Notes: a model not told the origin generated them from the letters alone. Shown: positions 10,878-22,075, numbered from the stretch's first letter. The stretch: DNA of 64,000 nucleotides from Chionoecetes opilio (GCA_016584305.1 JACEEZ010001699.1:522333-586332); one strand, 5' to 3'. Numbers and translations: made by a program.

Positions 10878-12217
10878 TTGACGGATGCTAACCAACCACA
10901 AAATCATCGACCTATATCTCTGTTACCCATTCTTTCAAAAATACTAGAGAAGGTTATAGCAAATCAGCTTACTAACTATTTAGAAGAGAACCATCTGTTG
11001 AGTAATACCCAACATGGTTTCAGAGCTCGATTATCAACCGAAACGGCTCTTACAAAACTCTCTAATGTACTATACGATAACATTGATAATAGGAAAATTT
11101 CACTTATTATTCTTTGTGATTTGTCAAAGGCTTTTGATAGTGTTAATCATGTATCCCTAATGAGTAAGCTATCGAAGATGAATATTGACAACTTCTGGTT
11201 TGAAAGTTATCTGCATAACAGAACACAACGTGTACGAATGGGAAAAGCACTATCGGAAATCTTTGAAATTCATATGGGGGGCCACAAGGGTCAGTACTCG
11301 GACCAATTTTATTTCTAATATTTGTTAATGATTTTTCACACTATATCTCTGACTGTCATGTACTCCAATATGGTGACGACACCCAGCTCATACATACCGG
11401 TACCATTGACAAACTTGATGAGCTCATCCTCAGGGGCGAAAACACACTGGCCCTAACTAAAAACTACTTCCATGCAAATGGTTTGATGTTGAACACTAAA
11501 AAGACCCAGTGTATGTTTGTGGGAAGCAGAAAGTATATCTCCGAAATACCACCCAACACCTGCTTAAGAGTTGACGGATGCGTGATTGTTCCAAGTAAAT
11601 CATTAAAAAATCTTGGTATCCATTTCGATAATTATTTGAATTTTGATAGCCACATAAATGAAATTAGAAGGAAAACTCTTGGTACGTTGATTTATGTAAA
11701 CCGAATCAAAAAAAATTTGAACAAAAACGCACGACTAATATCCATTCACTCTCTTGTCTTGAGCATCATTAACTACGGCATCAAAATATGGGGTGCCACT
11801 TATACAACTCACTTATATCAAGTTCAAAAGCTGCAAAACTTTGCTGCTAAAGTAGCGTTGAGCGGCGGAGCAAAGCGTGACCACGCCACACCGTTTTTGA
11901 GGCAGCTCGGGTGGCTAATAATATATAATAAGTACAAATATGAACTTGGTATAATGACCTACAACATCATCAACGGATATATCCCTGAACACCTAATGTC
12001 CTTGCCAACAGTAAGAGATATACGTTCTCTTCCTACCAGACAACAACAACAATTGTATGTCCCTAAAACTAATACCAACATGGGAGAAAGGTCTGTGCTT
12101 GTGGCAGGACCAAAATTATGGAACACTCTCCCCACAAACGTTAGGAATGCTAACACCTTATCCTCATTTAAAAAACAGTTGTTTAATCATCTTTTAAGTG
12201 AGCAATTTGACACATAG
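10878..12217 (+). pseudogene. LINE reverse transcriptase relic, Jockey/CR1 group
   Basis: It begins inside the RT domain: HRPISLLPILSKILEK, then TQHGFRARLSTETAL, then the catalytic block LCDLSKAFDSVNH. A missing base near 11280 destroys [10 protein letters not shown]; the next frame continues without a stop to 12217 through PILFLIFVNDF, the catalytic box QYGDDTQL, LNTKKTQCMFVG, NLGIHFDNYLNFDSHI, the thumb-like INYGIKIWG and the C-terminal GPKLWNTLPTNVRNANT. The box is YGDD rather than the usual LINE YADD. Endonuclease and early RT motifs are absent. One frameshift plus the deletion make it inactive. Clade assignment rests on motif style only. Confidence 0.88.
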
Positions 12218-12462
12218 CACCTACTGAGTTGTGTCTTAACAAATAATATTTTAATTTATTGTTTTTTATTATGGAATTCTTTTATTAGTTAAAATTTTAT
12301 CTTTCCCTTATTTTTTAATGACGAATCCCCTATGGACGAATATCCTACATAGATTTAAGCCTATATAATATATTATATTCTTATGATATTGTTTTTATAT
12401 GTTAACATGTAAAGAATAACCATTTTCAAATGGAGAATAAATATCTGAATCTGAAATATCTG

Positions 12463-12464
<2 letters not shown>
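12218..12464 (+). mobile_element. LINE 3' UTR and short-repeat tail
   Basis: AT-rich sequence after the RT stop, ending in repeats of ATATCTGAATC (about 12438-12464). Short tandem 3' tails in place of poly(A) are known in CR1/L2-type LINEs. The tail runs directly into a (CT)n array. Confidence 0.6.

Positions 12465-12556
<92 letters not shown>
12465..12556. repeat. (CT)n microsatellite joined to the LINE tail
   Basis: About 92 bp of pure CT beginning in the last TCTGAATCTCTC of the LINE tail. Confidence 0.96.
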
Positions 12557-12559
<3 letters not shown>

Positions 12560-13423
12560 TCTAAGACACACCACACATAGCGGAAACGTTGCCATTATAA
12601 TGTGTGTCGCCCGCATGGCTTGAACACGCGAGGAGCTATGGGAGGGCTGGAGGGGTGGGGAGGAGAGAGGAAGGAGGGGGAGGAGAGGGCGGAAGGGGAG
12701 GAAAAGAAAGGCAGGGAAGAGGAAGGAAGGAAGGTAGAGAGGGCAGGATACACAGAGGTCTCACTTTAACGTAACCTTTCACCTGCAAGTCTATTACCCC
12801 CCCCCCCTCCCTATTCCTCCCCTACCGGCTAACACACCCAAATTATTCGTCTTTTCCCCTTTCTCTTCCTTCCACTTTACCTCATACTATATACTTCCCC
12901 TAACGCACTCCAAGCTTCCTGGGAAAATAAGTGAATAAACATAAAATGGATAAATTACTAACTAAACTAAAAAGAAACGCTTATAAACTAGGCGTAAATA
13001 TATAAATTGAATGTAACTAAAATTATCAAGCGATCCGTATACGCTTTAAATGTACTATATGCAAACAAAAATTCAGAATCGAGACACATCGTTGGCGGAA
13101 GGACATAAATCGATCTGCTTCAACCTGCTCAAGAATGCATACCACAAGTGTCAAGTGTCCACCCAGTACTACGGACTTCAGCCACTGAGCTCCACACACA
13201 GACACAAGCAATGAGGGAAATAAAAAACGTAATGGTACTGTACACCAACTACTTTTAAAACTTGTCTTTCCTCGGCCTATCTGTATTCTATATGGAGTAA
13301 AGGAGGAGGGGAGGCAGGAAGGAAGGGGCTTGGTGACACAGTGTGCTCAGCGGCGGGGAGGAGCGGCATTCATTAAGTGTGGCAGCGAGGGAACAGTTAC
13401 AAGGCGGTGGAGGATGGCACCCA
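12557..13423. other. No gene recognised
   Basis: Contains a GGA/AAGG-rich stretch (about 12630-12745) and a poly(C) run near 12800. I see no paired splice signals or motif-bearing frame. Confidence 0.5.
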
Positions 13424-13432
13424 CGACCGCCC

Positions 13433-13661
13433 GCATATTCCCGTTTTGTGGAACAGTATGTCGCGTTTACTCTTGAACACGTCAGGTTAGGTTACGTTAG
13501 GTTACGGTTAGGGTACGTTGCATTTCCTACATCCATTCTTTTAACTTAGTGTGGAAATCACAATGAGGGTATTTTCGAGAAAATCCTCTGGTTAGTTTCG
13601 GAGCTACAGCCAAGCGTCTTCCCGCGGAAACCACATACTCCTATAGAGTTCAGGAATATGC
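13433..13661 (+). mobile_element. MITE with 9-bp target duplication (Mutator-like), copy A
   Basis: A 229-bp element with perfect terminal GCATATTCC/GGAATATGC. The inverted similarity extends about 30 bp through the AGTATGTCGC / CCACATACT blocks. It is flanked by CGACCGCCC (13424-13432) and CGACCGCAC (13662-13670), a 9-bp target duplication with one difference. The interior carries AGGTTAGGTTACGTTAGG and GGTATTTTCGAGAAAATCC. Two relatives lie back to back at 50719-51182. A 9-bp duplication with TIRs is typical of the Mutator superfamily. Confidence 0.75.
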
Positions 13662-13670
13662 CGACCGCAC

Positions 13671-14643
<973 letters not shown>

Positions 14644-14920
14644 CACCTACAGAAGGATATTATAAGGAGGAAGATGTACGGTGTGAGTGGTTTTCGGCAA
14701 CACGGCTCAGCAAATGACGGCAAGGTTCTGATTAGATTCAAGGGTTGTCGTGAGGGTGCTGCCTATCGCTCCACACCATCTCCAAGCAACAGGATACACA
14801 CAGGCTTGATAACGTATTCCCAAAGCCCAAGTATTCCTGGTTGCCCTATATTTGTGACACATTTACACGACACACACACACACACACACACACAGACATG
14901 TTATTTGATGAGCTATGAAC

Positions 14921-15004
14921 ATTTGTGTGTGTGTGTGTGTATGGAGGGGTCTATATCACGGTGTCAGGTGTGTGTGTGTGTGTGTATGTGTGTGTGTGTG
15001 TTGT

Positions 15005-15036
<32 letters not shown>

Positions 15037-15083
15037 GAGGGTCTAGGTCACGGTGTCAGTGTTGTGTGTGTGTGTGTGTGTGT

Positions 15084-15129
<46 letters not shown>

Positions 15130-15131
15130 GT

Positions 15132-15183
<52 letters not shown>

Positions 15184-15205
15184 GATGGGGTCTGATCACG
15201 GTGTC

Positions 15206-15273
<68 letters not shown>

Positions 15274-15295
15274 GAGGGGTCTAGGTCACGGTGTC

Positions 15296-15387
<92 letters not shown>

Positions 15388-15471
15388 GTGTGTGTGTGTG
15401 TGTGTGTGTGTTGTGTGTGTGTGTGGTGTGTGTGTGTGGTTGGTGTGTGTGTGTGTGTGTGTGTGTGTGTG
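14921..15471. repeat. Composite (TG)n array with four embedded copies of a 27-bp unit
   Basis: Within long TG runs, a non-repetitive block starting ATGGAGGGGTCTAGGTCACG and ending GTGTCAG occurs near 14941, 15034, 15181 and 15271. The array is thus a higher-order tandem repeat of [27-bp block + (TG)n] with a variable TG length. The Cys/Val open frames over it are artefacts. Confidence 0.9.
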
Positions 15472-16045
15472 CCCCACAATAACCTCTAATTGTTTTGTTT
15501 TGACTGTCACGAGGTCGCTTGGAAACCATCGGTCGCCCTCCCCCATAATCCCCCTTTCCGCCCTACCTACTTACACACTAACTATTCCGGTTCAGGGCAG
15601 ACGTATATAGGCACAGAGTCAGTGTCCTGCGGCGTTCAGGTGACAACGGATCTGGGTTTTTTTTTTATCATCAAGGCAAATCATCAACGTAATTCTCAAG
15701 AGTCTAGAAGCGACGCCGTTTGAACCATTATAATTATAGATATATAGTTACATTATTATAGTTATTCATTTTACAGTTATCCCTCGAAAAGGTAAGTTGC
15801 AACGTTCACACCCTAAGCTAGAATCATGGGAATACTGTTCATGTTTCCTGGTTACCAAACATTCCCTTGTGCTAAAGAAAAAAATAGTAATCAAGTAAGT
15901 GCTAAATCGAGAATGAATCAAAAACATCAAAATCTAATCACATGTTGGTGATGTATAGATTCATTGCAGAATTAACATGACAGAAAATTAAACTGTAAAA
16001 AATGTCTTGATAACCAACCGTAAGCTTTGTACTGAGCCATATTTA

Positions 16046-16048
<3 letters not shown>
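15472..16048. other. No gene recognised
   Basis: Unique-looking sequence between two dinucleotide arrays. I see no supported exon. Confidence 0.45.
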
Positions 16049-16114
<66 letters not shown>

Positions 16115-16121
16115 ACACAAC

Positions 16122-16155
<34 letters not shown>
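16049..16155. repeat. (CA)n array
   Basis: CA dinucleotides with one GTGACACAA interruption. Confidence 0.95.
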
Positions 16156-16157
<2 letters not shown>

Positions 16158-16281
16158 TCCGCCAGAGCAGTCATCTTCAGACCCCATAAACGGCCCTTGG
16201 AACACTCTCGGAAGGAGGAGCAGAGACACGCCTCCTCAGTTCACCTCATCCTCCTCTGCCCGTCGATTCCCGTCCCTTCAG

Positions 16282-16347
16282 TCACTCCCTCAGGCACGTT
16301 GCTTCCATGTCTCTCAAACGGTCACCCCACGGCTCCAGACTGCCCAG
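16282..16347 (+). CDS. Candidate exon A of an unrecognised host gene
   Basis: A good acceptor (CGATTCCCGTCCCTTCAG, ending at 16281) precedes 66 nt, followed by a donor (CCCAG then GTGCGTC, GT at 16348-16349). In the frame starting after one base it reads HSLRHVASMSLKRSPHGSR, ending in phase 2, exactly the phase needed by exon B at 18464. A second open frame (phase 0 to 0) also exists, so the assignment depends on the join. Basic and Ser-rich; no family recognised. The exon may belong to a longer gene starting before this window's supported exons. Confidence 0.4.
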
Positions 16348-16922
16348 GTGCGTCCCTCGGCTAACCGTGACCTAGCATCATACTAGTTTTGTGAAGTATA
16401 TGTATCTCATTCAGCGGCACTCATTTGGCTCCTAGTAATTATATCTAATGACTGAGATTTACTTGTCATTCAATGTATATCTCAGTCAGTGGCACCCTTG
16501 TGGTTACTAGTAATTATATCTAAAGATTTATGATTTACTTGCCATTCAATACTTCTCTGAATTCACACGATTCTCATAGTATTTCAAGTTCATGACAGCT
16601 ATACTAGCCTGATATATCCATACTTTCCAGCTCTTTTGTCTGTTGAATTAATATTTGCAGTAAATATTTGCACCTTAAGTTTAAAGATAAAATCAAAACT
16701 ACCTTTCTATCTACACTGTAAAAATAAAAGGTGAGAAAGACCTGATGCTTTCTGATCCTTTGACTCACACTACACGAATCTGATCTTAAGTGCTTCATCC
16801 ATTTCCTTCATGATACATCTAAAAAGCTGCCATGGACTCGGGAAGATGAACACAGGGTAAATAATGATGGTCAACAGTCTCAACACACACACTCCCTCCA
16901 CTCCTCCCTCTACAACCCTCAG

Positions 16923-17046
16923 CAGATTAAGTTTTCCGACAGATTGGACGTCGTGGGGGATTCTGATTGGCGAAGCTCCCCCTCCCCACTAGACCTGCGA
17001 GGAATGTCCTACTCCCGCTTACAGGACCGCCATCGCCTCAAGAAAG
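16923..17046 (+). CDS. Candidate exon, alternative 3' end or separate gene
   Basis: Acceptor CTCTACAACCCTCAG ends at 16922 and a donor AAAG|GTATGG follows 17046. The phase-0 frame reads QIKFSDRLDVVGDSDW, then SPLDLRGMSYSRLQDRHRL, ending in phase 1. Its 124-nt length does not fit between exons A and B in the good frame. It could instead splice to an acceptor at 17408 (GACTTGCAG), reading G-VIRNHPENYKASRD then TGA at 17453-17455. No family recognised. Confidence 0.3.
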
Positions 17047-17624
17047 GTATGGGAATGGGTGGGTGGAAGCACAGTCTATAGCACAGGTAGACTGTGGGTG
17101 GAAGATGACCTGCGTCGCCGTGTAACCTCGTACGTATGGGAGGAGTAAATAGGTGGATAATAAGGAGGTGGAGGAATATACGTAAGGAGGTGGAGAATCA
17201 CACTCATTATGTAACGCCAACTTGTGGGTCTGAGCAGCGTTGACAAAACAAGCGACGCACAAAACTTAACTTGGTGGACACATGATCACGTTTCAAGTCA
17301 ATTTCAGTGGAGGGAAGGAATCTTTATATCATTAATGCGTCGTTACCACATGACAGTGTGTTATATTATGATTTCTGAGCTTTCTTTGTTGATACTTTTG
17401 ACTTGCAGGAGTAATTCGAAATCACCCGGAGAATTATAAAGCGAGCAGAGATTGATATAGCGAGCATGTTCTTAATCCATACTTTGTAAATATAAGTATA
17501 TTAAAATGCATTAGCTTATCTACTAATATCATTCATCATTATCAATGGCACAACATACGTAATCATCATTAAGCGGTGTGAAACAACACTTTCCCGTATG
17601 AGCCAGTTTGTGCTGAGATTCTAC

Positions 17625-18260
17625 GTTTCGTTGTTTTACAGACGTGTGCGTTAATACTCGTACTATTTGTACATCCTGATTTCAGGACGTTTCAAAGGTC
17701 TTCTTCGGAAAATCTGTGTCATTTTGTGTTTCATCTGTGTCATTAGGGCTATAATTGACCAAATTACAAAAAACCGGGGCGGTGGCGAACCTCACGATCC
17801 TACTACAGAAAGTCCAAGCGAGTATTTTCACCCACGGTTGCAGTGCGCCACTCTGGAGAATCAGGTAAATTGAATAGGAAAGGTTAACTATTAATAAAAC
17901 TACCGTGTCGAAGATGCTTGGATATATCTAAATTCTTTCCCACTGAACTGAAGAAAGTTCGTATATAAGTTTTGAAAGATTGGCAAGTACTGATGGTCTG
18001 TCGCCAGATAAGGCTAATATTTTACTATCATCATCGCTAAAGTAAAATCTAGATAGCAAATTGCGCTACAGTTCCTTTTACAAGATAATAAGCTAAACTT
18101 TTAACGCTTTGAAACCAGTAGAATTAACAGTTTGGGCTATTAGTAGTGTACAAATGTTAAATCTCAGTGGCACATATAAATCAGTATATGCATATTCCGT
18201 AATAAATTGGACTTCGAGACCGAACTTCTTTGGTGACTATCAACTGTTATCTACGGTAAG
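17625..18260 (+). repeat. Intronic repeat copy 1, inverted relative to 19191-19665
   Basis: It shares with the reverse complement of 19191-19665 the blocks TTTACAGACGTGTG, CATCCTGATTTCAGG, AAATCTGTGTCATTTTGTG, TATGTGCCACTGAGATT (inverted at about 18160) and the end ACTGTTATCTACGGT (18246-18260). This copy has about 200 bp more in its middle. A 68-codon frame here and a similar one in the other copy reflect shared repeat sequence and not a host gene. Confidence 0.65.
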
Positions 18261-18284
18261 TTGCAGATAATGCGAACTATTTGT

Positions 18285-18335
18285 TACTTCCTTTTTTTTG
18301 CCCCTTGGCCAGTCCTTTGTGATGTAGAAAAAAGA
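18285..18335 (+). mobile_element. Retroposon-like 3' terminus (CCCTTGGCCAGTCCTTT)
   Basis: GCCCCTTGGCCAGTCCTTTG followed by GATGTA and an A-rich end. The same terminus occurs at 22706-22753 with a longer A run and inverted near 45060-45076. The recurrence with an A-rich end suggests the 3' end of a retroposed element; the family is not identified. Confidence 0.45.
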
Positions 18336-18463
18336 AAGAGGTCCAAGTGTTTCTCAAAATACACTGTTAGTAGGTCACACGTATGATTTCTACCTTCTTA
18401 TCACTTCCACTTCACTCACTCTTCCCTTCACTGCCATTCACACCTTGGCCTTACCTCCGTCAG

Positions 18464-18578
18464 GGTGGTGTTGCTGCCAGCACTCGGGGGCGGTGAGGAG
18501 CACCCGATGCCTTACTACGAGACAAGCGACGTGCTGCTCCCCGCGGTGCTGGCCGGGACCTGCGACACAGAGGAAAAG
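18464..18578 (+). CDS. Exon B of the unrecognised host gene
   Basis: Acceptor CCTTACCTCCGTCAG ends at 18463. The 115-nt exon completes a phase-2 codon from exon A and reads VVLLPALGGGEEHPMPYYE, then TSDVLLPAVLAGTCDTEEK, ending in phase 0 before AAG|GTGGAT. GC-rich third positions contrast with the AT-rich introns, as in exons C and D. It lies between two repeats in opposite orientation (17625-18260 and 19191-19665). No domain recognised. Confidence 0.6.
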
Positions 18579-18989
18579 GTGGATATAGGAAGTGTATAGT
18601 TAACTATTAAGTAACAGGAACTACCACGTGTCCCAGCCTCTTGTAGTTTTCTTATATTCTTATGACACCAGGCTGAAAGCTGAGACAAAGGTCTGCGGCA
18701 TATAAGTGTTTGTGACGTGGACTTAAGACGTGAAAGGAGTCAGCATGATCGGCGTGCATAATTACTATGATATAAATATAATCTATATTTGTTATTATTT
18801 ATCATTCTAAATCTAAAGCTTGTTATGATGAGTATCCCCTTTAAGAAGACTGATATATACGTTTTCTTTTAAGATTTTGTCACCCACAGAAAACAAATGT
18901 TTAGGGCTATCTACCGTAGTGTACCGTAAAATGTTCTGAATAATCATCGCTTATATTATCCATTGATCTTTTCATCATCAAAAAATAAA

Positions 18990-19663
18990 ATGGTAAATTT
19001 CCAGATGAACACCGAATTCACTTTGGTGGACGAAACAATATTTTTCTGGTGAGTTTTGATGTGTTTTGAATTAATCTGCTAACCGTTTCTGTCGCAAATC
19101 ATTTTTTTATTTTGCAAAAATGACAAAAAAAAGAACCTAACCTAACCTATACCTAACTAAAGAAAAAAACAAAACTAACCTATCTAACTACCGTAGATAA
19201 CAGTCAAGTCGCCACCTGCAGTGATGTCGCCAGCCGCCAAATATTACGAATTATAGCATCACTACTGATTTTTATGTGCCACTGAAGATGATACACAGTA
19301 GTTTATATCATGACTGTATAATCTACCCTGTTTCAGCGTTGTTTTATGTTTTGTATCTGCAAGTATAGACGGTTTCAAATTTCGCTACGCATTTTTTTTT
19401 CGGGCGACGACGACAGCGGTACGACACTCAGTAAATAAACACTAGATGGCGACTCTACTGTTGGTAGCCACTTTGTAGATATTTTTGTCATTTGTTCATT
19501 TATAGCCATACTATGACACAGATGAAGACACAACATGACACAGACTCTCCAGATAGCCCCTTCTAACTTTCCTGAAATCATGGATGTAGAAATGTAAGTA
19601 TTAACGCCACCACACGTCTGTAAACAGAAAAAAAGTTGTCCTGGCGACTTAACTGTTATCTAC

Positions 19664-19761
<98 letters not shown>

Positions 19762-19885
19762 CGACAGAAATGGTTAACAGATTAATTCAAAACACACCAA
19801 AACTCACCAGAAAAAAAATAGCTTCGTTCACCATAGTGAATTCAGTGTTCATCTGGAATAATACCATAAAAATCTTCATTAAACT
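18990..19885. mobile_element. Composite TIR element in intron B/C
   Basis: Outer arms 18990-19125 and 19760-19885 are inverted copies (landmark TCCAGATGAACAC, then TGGTGAGTTTTG, AATTAATCTG, TTTCTGTCGCA). Inside lies a 475-bp unit (19191-19665) with its own 24-bp inverted ends starting ACCGTAGATAACAGT and differing at one base. The right side carries a 95-bp poly(A) run (19665-19759). Structure suggests nested or complex foldback DNA elements; no transposase frame. Confidence 0.65.
19665..19759. repeat. Poly(A), about 95 bp
   Basis: Uninterrupted A run immediately after the TIR end ACTGTTATCTACGGT. The length is likely to be assembly-sensitive. Confidence 0.95.
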
Positions 19886-20250
19886 GAACGCAGTGCAGAT
19901 TGTGAATTAAAAAAAATATCCATCGCTACCATGAACATGTTCTTTATACTGTCCCCTAACCTAAATAACCATGTTATTCACACATTGTGCAAAATAAACA
20001 CGCCCCCCAACCATAAAAATTCTCTTTATACAAACGGTAGTATTCACCTTAACAATGATAATACTAAACGAGTAAAAATAAAAATAGATACATTTCTTTA
20101 AACAATCAATGTCTCCGATACTCTCCCGCCGGCAGGAGCGCCACCACCAGGCTCTGTATTTCTGTTTTTCTGTATCTTTTGTATACTGCCCCCCCCCCCT
20201 TTGTAATTTACCCCCCTTTTCTCAATAAACTTGTAAACCTTGTCAACCAG

Positions 20251-20352
20251 GCCGGGCTGCCGCACCAGCTGCTGGACGACCTGCTGGACGACAACCTGGC
20301 GGAGGAGGTGGTGGCCGCGGCCTCGGTGGTCCTCGAGGAAAACAAGTACAAG
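20251..20352 (+). CDS. Exon C of the unrecognised host gene
   Basis: Acceptor CCTTGTCAACCAG ends at 20250 and donor CAAG|GTCAGC follows 20352. 34 codons, phase 0 on both sides: AGLPHQLLDDLLDDNLAEEV, then VAAASVVLEENKYK. Strongly acidic and amphipathic, likely helical. Sequence is GC-rich with a C/G third-position bias. It is separated by a 168-bp intron from exon D. Confidence 0.75.
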
Positions 20353-20429
20353 GTCAGCTTGCGGGGCTGGCATGTATACCTCATATAGGTCTTTATAATG
20401 ATAAAGATTCATGCATTCATTCAAATTCA

Positions 20430-20430
<1 letters not shown>

Positions 20431-20512
<82 letters not shown>
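20431..20512. repeat. (CT)n microsatellite forming the polypyrimidine tract before exon D
   Basis: About 82 bp of CT, ending in CGTCGTCAG, the acceptor of exon D. The array makes up half of the 168-bp intron and supplies its entire pyrimidine tract. Confidence 0.95.
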
Positions 20513-20515
<3 letters not shown>

Positions 20516-20520
20516 GTCAG

Positions 20521-20730
20521 GAGGGAGATGACAGGCGCGCCGCAGCGGTGGTCGAGGAGGAGATCCTGATGCCGGAGGTGCAGCGGCAAGTGTACCTCAG
20601 CGTGTGGGGTCTGCTGTATGACCTGGGCCGCACGCTGCCACGGCACGAGTTTCTAGAGCTGAAGAAGAAGGAAAAAGATCTGCAGCTGCACCCTGGCGCT
20701 AAGCAGGCTCTGAGGACTCACGTGTTGGAG
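20521..20730 (+). CDS. Exon D of the unrecognised host gene
   Basis: 210 nt, 70 codons, phase 0 on both sides, between TCGTCGTCAG and TTGGAG|GTGCGC. It reads EGDDRRAAAVVEEEILMPEV, then QRQVYLSVWGLLYDLGRT, LPRHEFLELKKKEKDLQL, and finally HPGAKQALRTHVLE. Acidic first half, basic KKKEK patch, probably helical throughout. GC content falls sharply on both sides of the exon. I do not recognise the family. It is the best coding stretch in the window by composition and splice signals. Confidence 0.85.
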
Positions 20731-20988
20731 GTGCGCGGCGGTGGAAGACAAGATTAACTGACTATCTGATTAACTGACTATTAAAAGTGTATTGATCTAG
20801 GTGGAAGAGAGGCAAGAGTCATGTCATGTGTGGACGACAAGGCACGGCTGAGATGCATGAAAGTACATCCAGGAAGGATTCATATCATGTGCTCATATGT
20901 TAGAAGCATATGCACACACACACATACACATTAGTTTTTGGAAATACATGTATGGAAATCTACATAAAACGCACACACACACATATTA

Positions 20989-20995
<7 letters not shown>

Positions 20996-21021
<26 letters not shown>

Positions 21022-21082
21022 TGTGTGTGTGTGGTGTCTGTGTATGTGTTGTGGTTGCGTGGTTGTGGTGTGTGGTGTGTGT

Positions 21083-21140
<58 letters not shown>
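20996..21140. repeat. (TG)n array with interruptions
   Basis: In intron D/E. It is flanked by an inverted pair: TTTTTGGAAATACATGTATG near 20935 and its reverse complement near 21150-21175. Confidence 0.93.
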
Positions 21141-21141
<1 letters not shown>

Positions 21142-21426
21142 ATGTAGATAGCCATACATGTATTTCCAAAAACTAATGGCTAAATCCCTTCCCTCCAACT
21201 CTTAATGAATGGTGTCATCCTGTCCATTACTATTAAAACATAGATTAAAAACGTCGCTACCACGGCTCTCCCTCCACATTCCGATATCAACAACTTCAGC
21301 AATCCCTTTAACCTTCATCACAAAATCATAAACCTAAATCACCAACTCTTCTCTAACATCCAAATACTTTCCAAGACCTTTCCAATCACCTCAATCAAAA
21401 CGCTCCTAACTCGCTCTATTATACAG

Positions 21427-21561
21427 GAAGAAAACTGGGCTGACGACTTGACAGAGGAGAAGATTCTTTCCAAACTACCTTGGGACGTTCTCGTTTACAA
21501 CTATCACAAGAACTTACAGGACAACGCCCTGACCAACAATTCAATTTTACAGAACTTTCTG
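21427..21561 (+). CDS. Exon E of the unrecognised host gene
   Basis: Acceptor CTCTATTATACAG ends at 21426 and donor TTTCTG|GTATGT follows 21561. 45 codons, phase 0: EENWADDLTEEKILSKL, then PWDVLVYNYHKNLQ, then DNALTNNSILQNFL. Mixed hydrophobic and polar, probably helical. Both splice sites fit consensus. Confidence 0.85.
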
Positions 21562-21654
21562 GTATGTTTGATTCGGAAGAAAATTGCTAAGATAGTGACG
21601 TAGGAAGCGATGTATTGAAAAGAGCGTTCTGATTTGAATGAAGATTAATATGTG

Positions 21655-21807
21655 AGAGAGAGAGGAGAAGAGAAGAGAGAGAGAGCGAGAAGATAAAGAA
21701 TAGAGAGAAGAGCTAGACAACAAATAAGAAGAAATGGTAAGGAGGGAAGAAGAAGAAGAGAGTGACGAGAGAAGAGAGAGAAAGAGAGGAGGAAGAAGAG
21801 AGATAAG

Positions 21808-21900
<93 letters not shown>
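21655..21900. repeat. GA-rich array in intron E/F
   Basis: Pure GA tracts within a purine-rich stretch. It is polypurine on the transcript strand, unlike the CT tract before exon D. Confidence 0.93.
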
Positions 21901-21901
<1 letters not shown>

Positions 21902-21982
21902 TGGGGCTGCTACAGGCAAGAGCTCGCGTCAGCCAGTGTTGACAAAATATTAGCAACAACAGTGATGCCATTTCCCCTTCAG

Positions 21983-22075
21983 GAGAGAGTGGCGGTATCG
22001 GCGGCGACAGACGAGATCTTCGAGGGAGTGCTGCTTGACGCTTTGGAGGACGACATGAGCAGGCTGGACCTGTAG
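21983..22075 (+). CDS. Exon F, C-terminal exon of the unrecognised host gene
   Basis: Acceptor CCATTTCCCCTTCAG ends at 21982. It encodes 30 residues (ERVAVSAATDEIFEGVLLDA, then LEDDMSRLDL) and a TAG stop at 22073-22075. The acidic Leu-rich ending resembles exon C in character. Joined exons A-F would give about 240 C-terminal residues. An AATAAA at 22302-22307 fits a 3' UTR of about 230-250 nt. Product unknown. Confidence 0.8.
   Translation, partial: ERVAVSAATDEIFEGVLLDALEDDMSRLDL

Noticed and set aside
17667..17873. Small gene encoding ISGRFKGLLRKICVILCF
   Set aside because: A similar frame in the inverted copy (19375-19581) shows that it is repeat sequence; neither has splice or start support.
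19005..19048. 44-nt exon (ATGAACACCGAATTC, then GTGAGT donor) between exons B and C of the host gene
   Set aside because: The same sequence occurs inverted at about 19800-19860, so it belongs to a repeat, and its length would break the phase-0 join of exons B and C.
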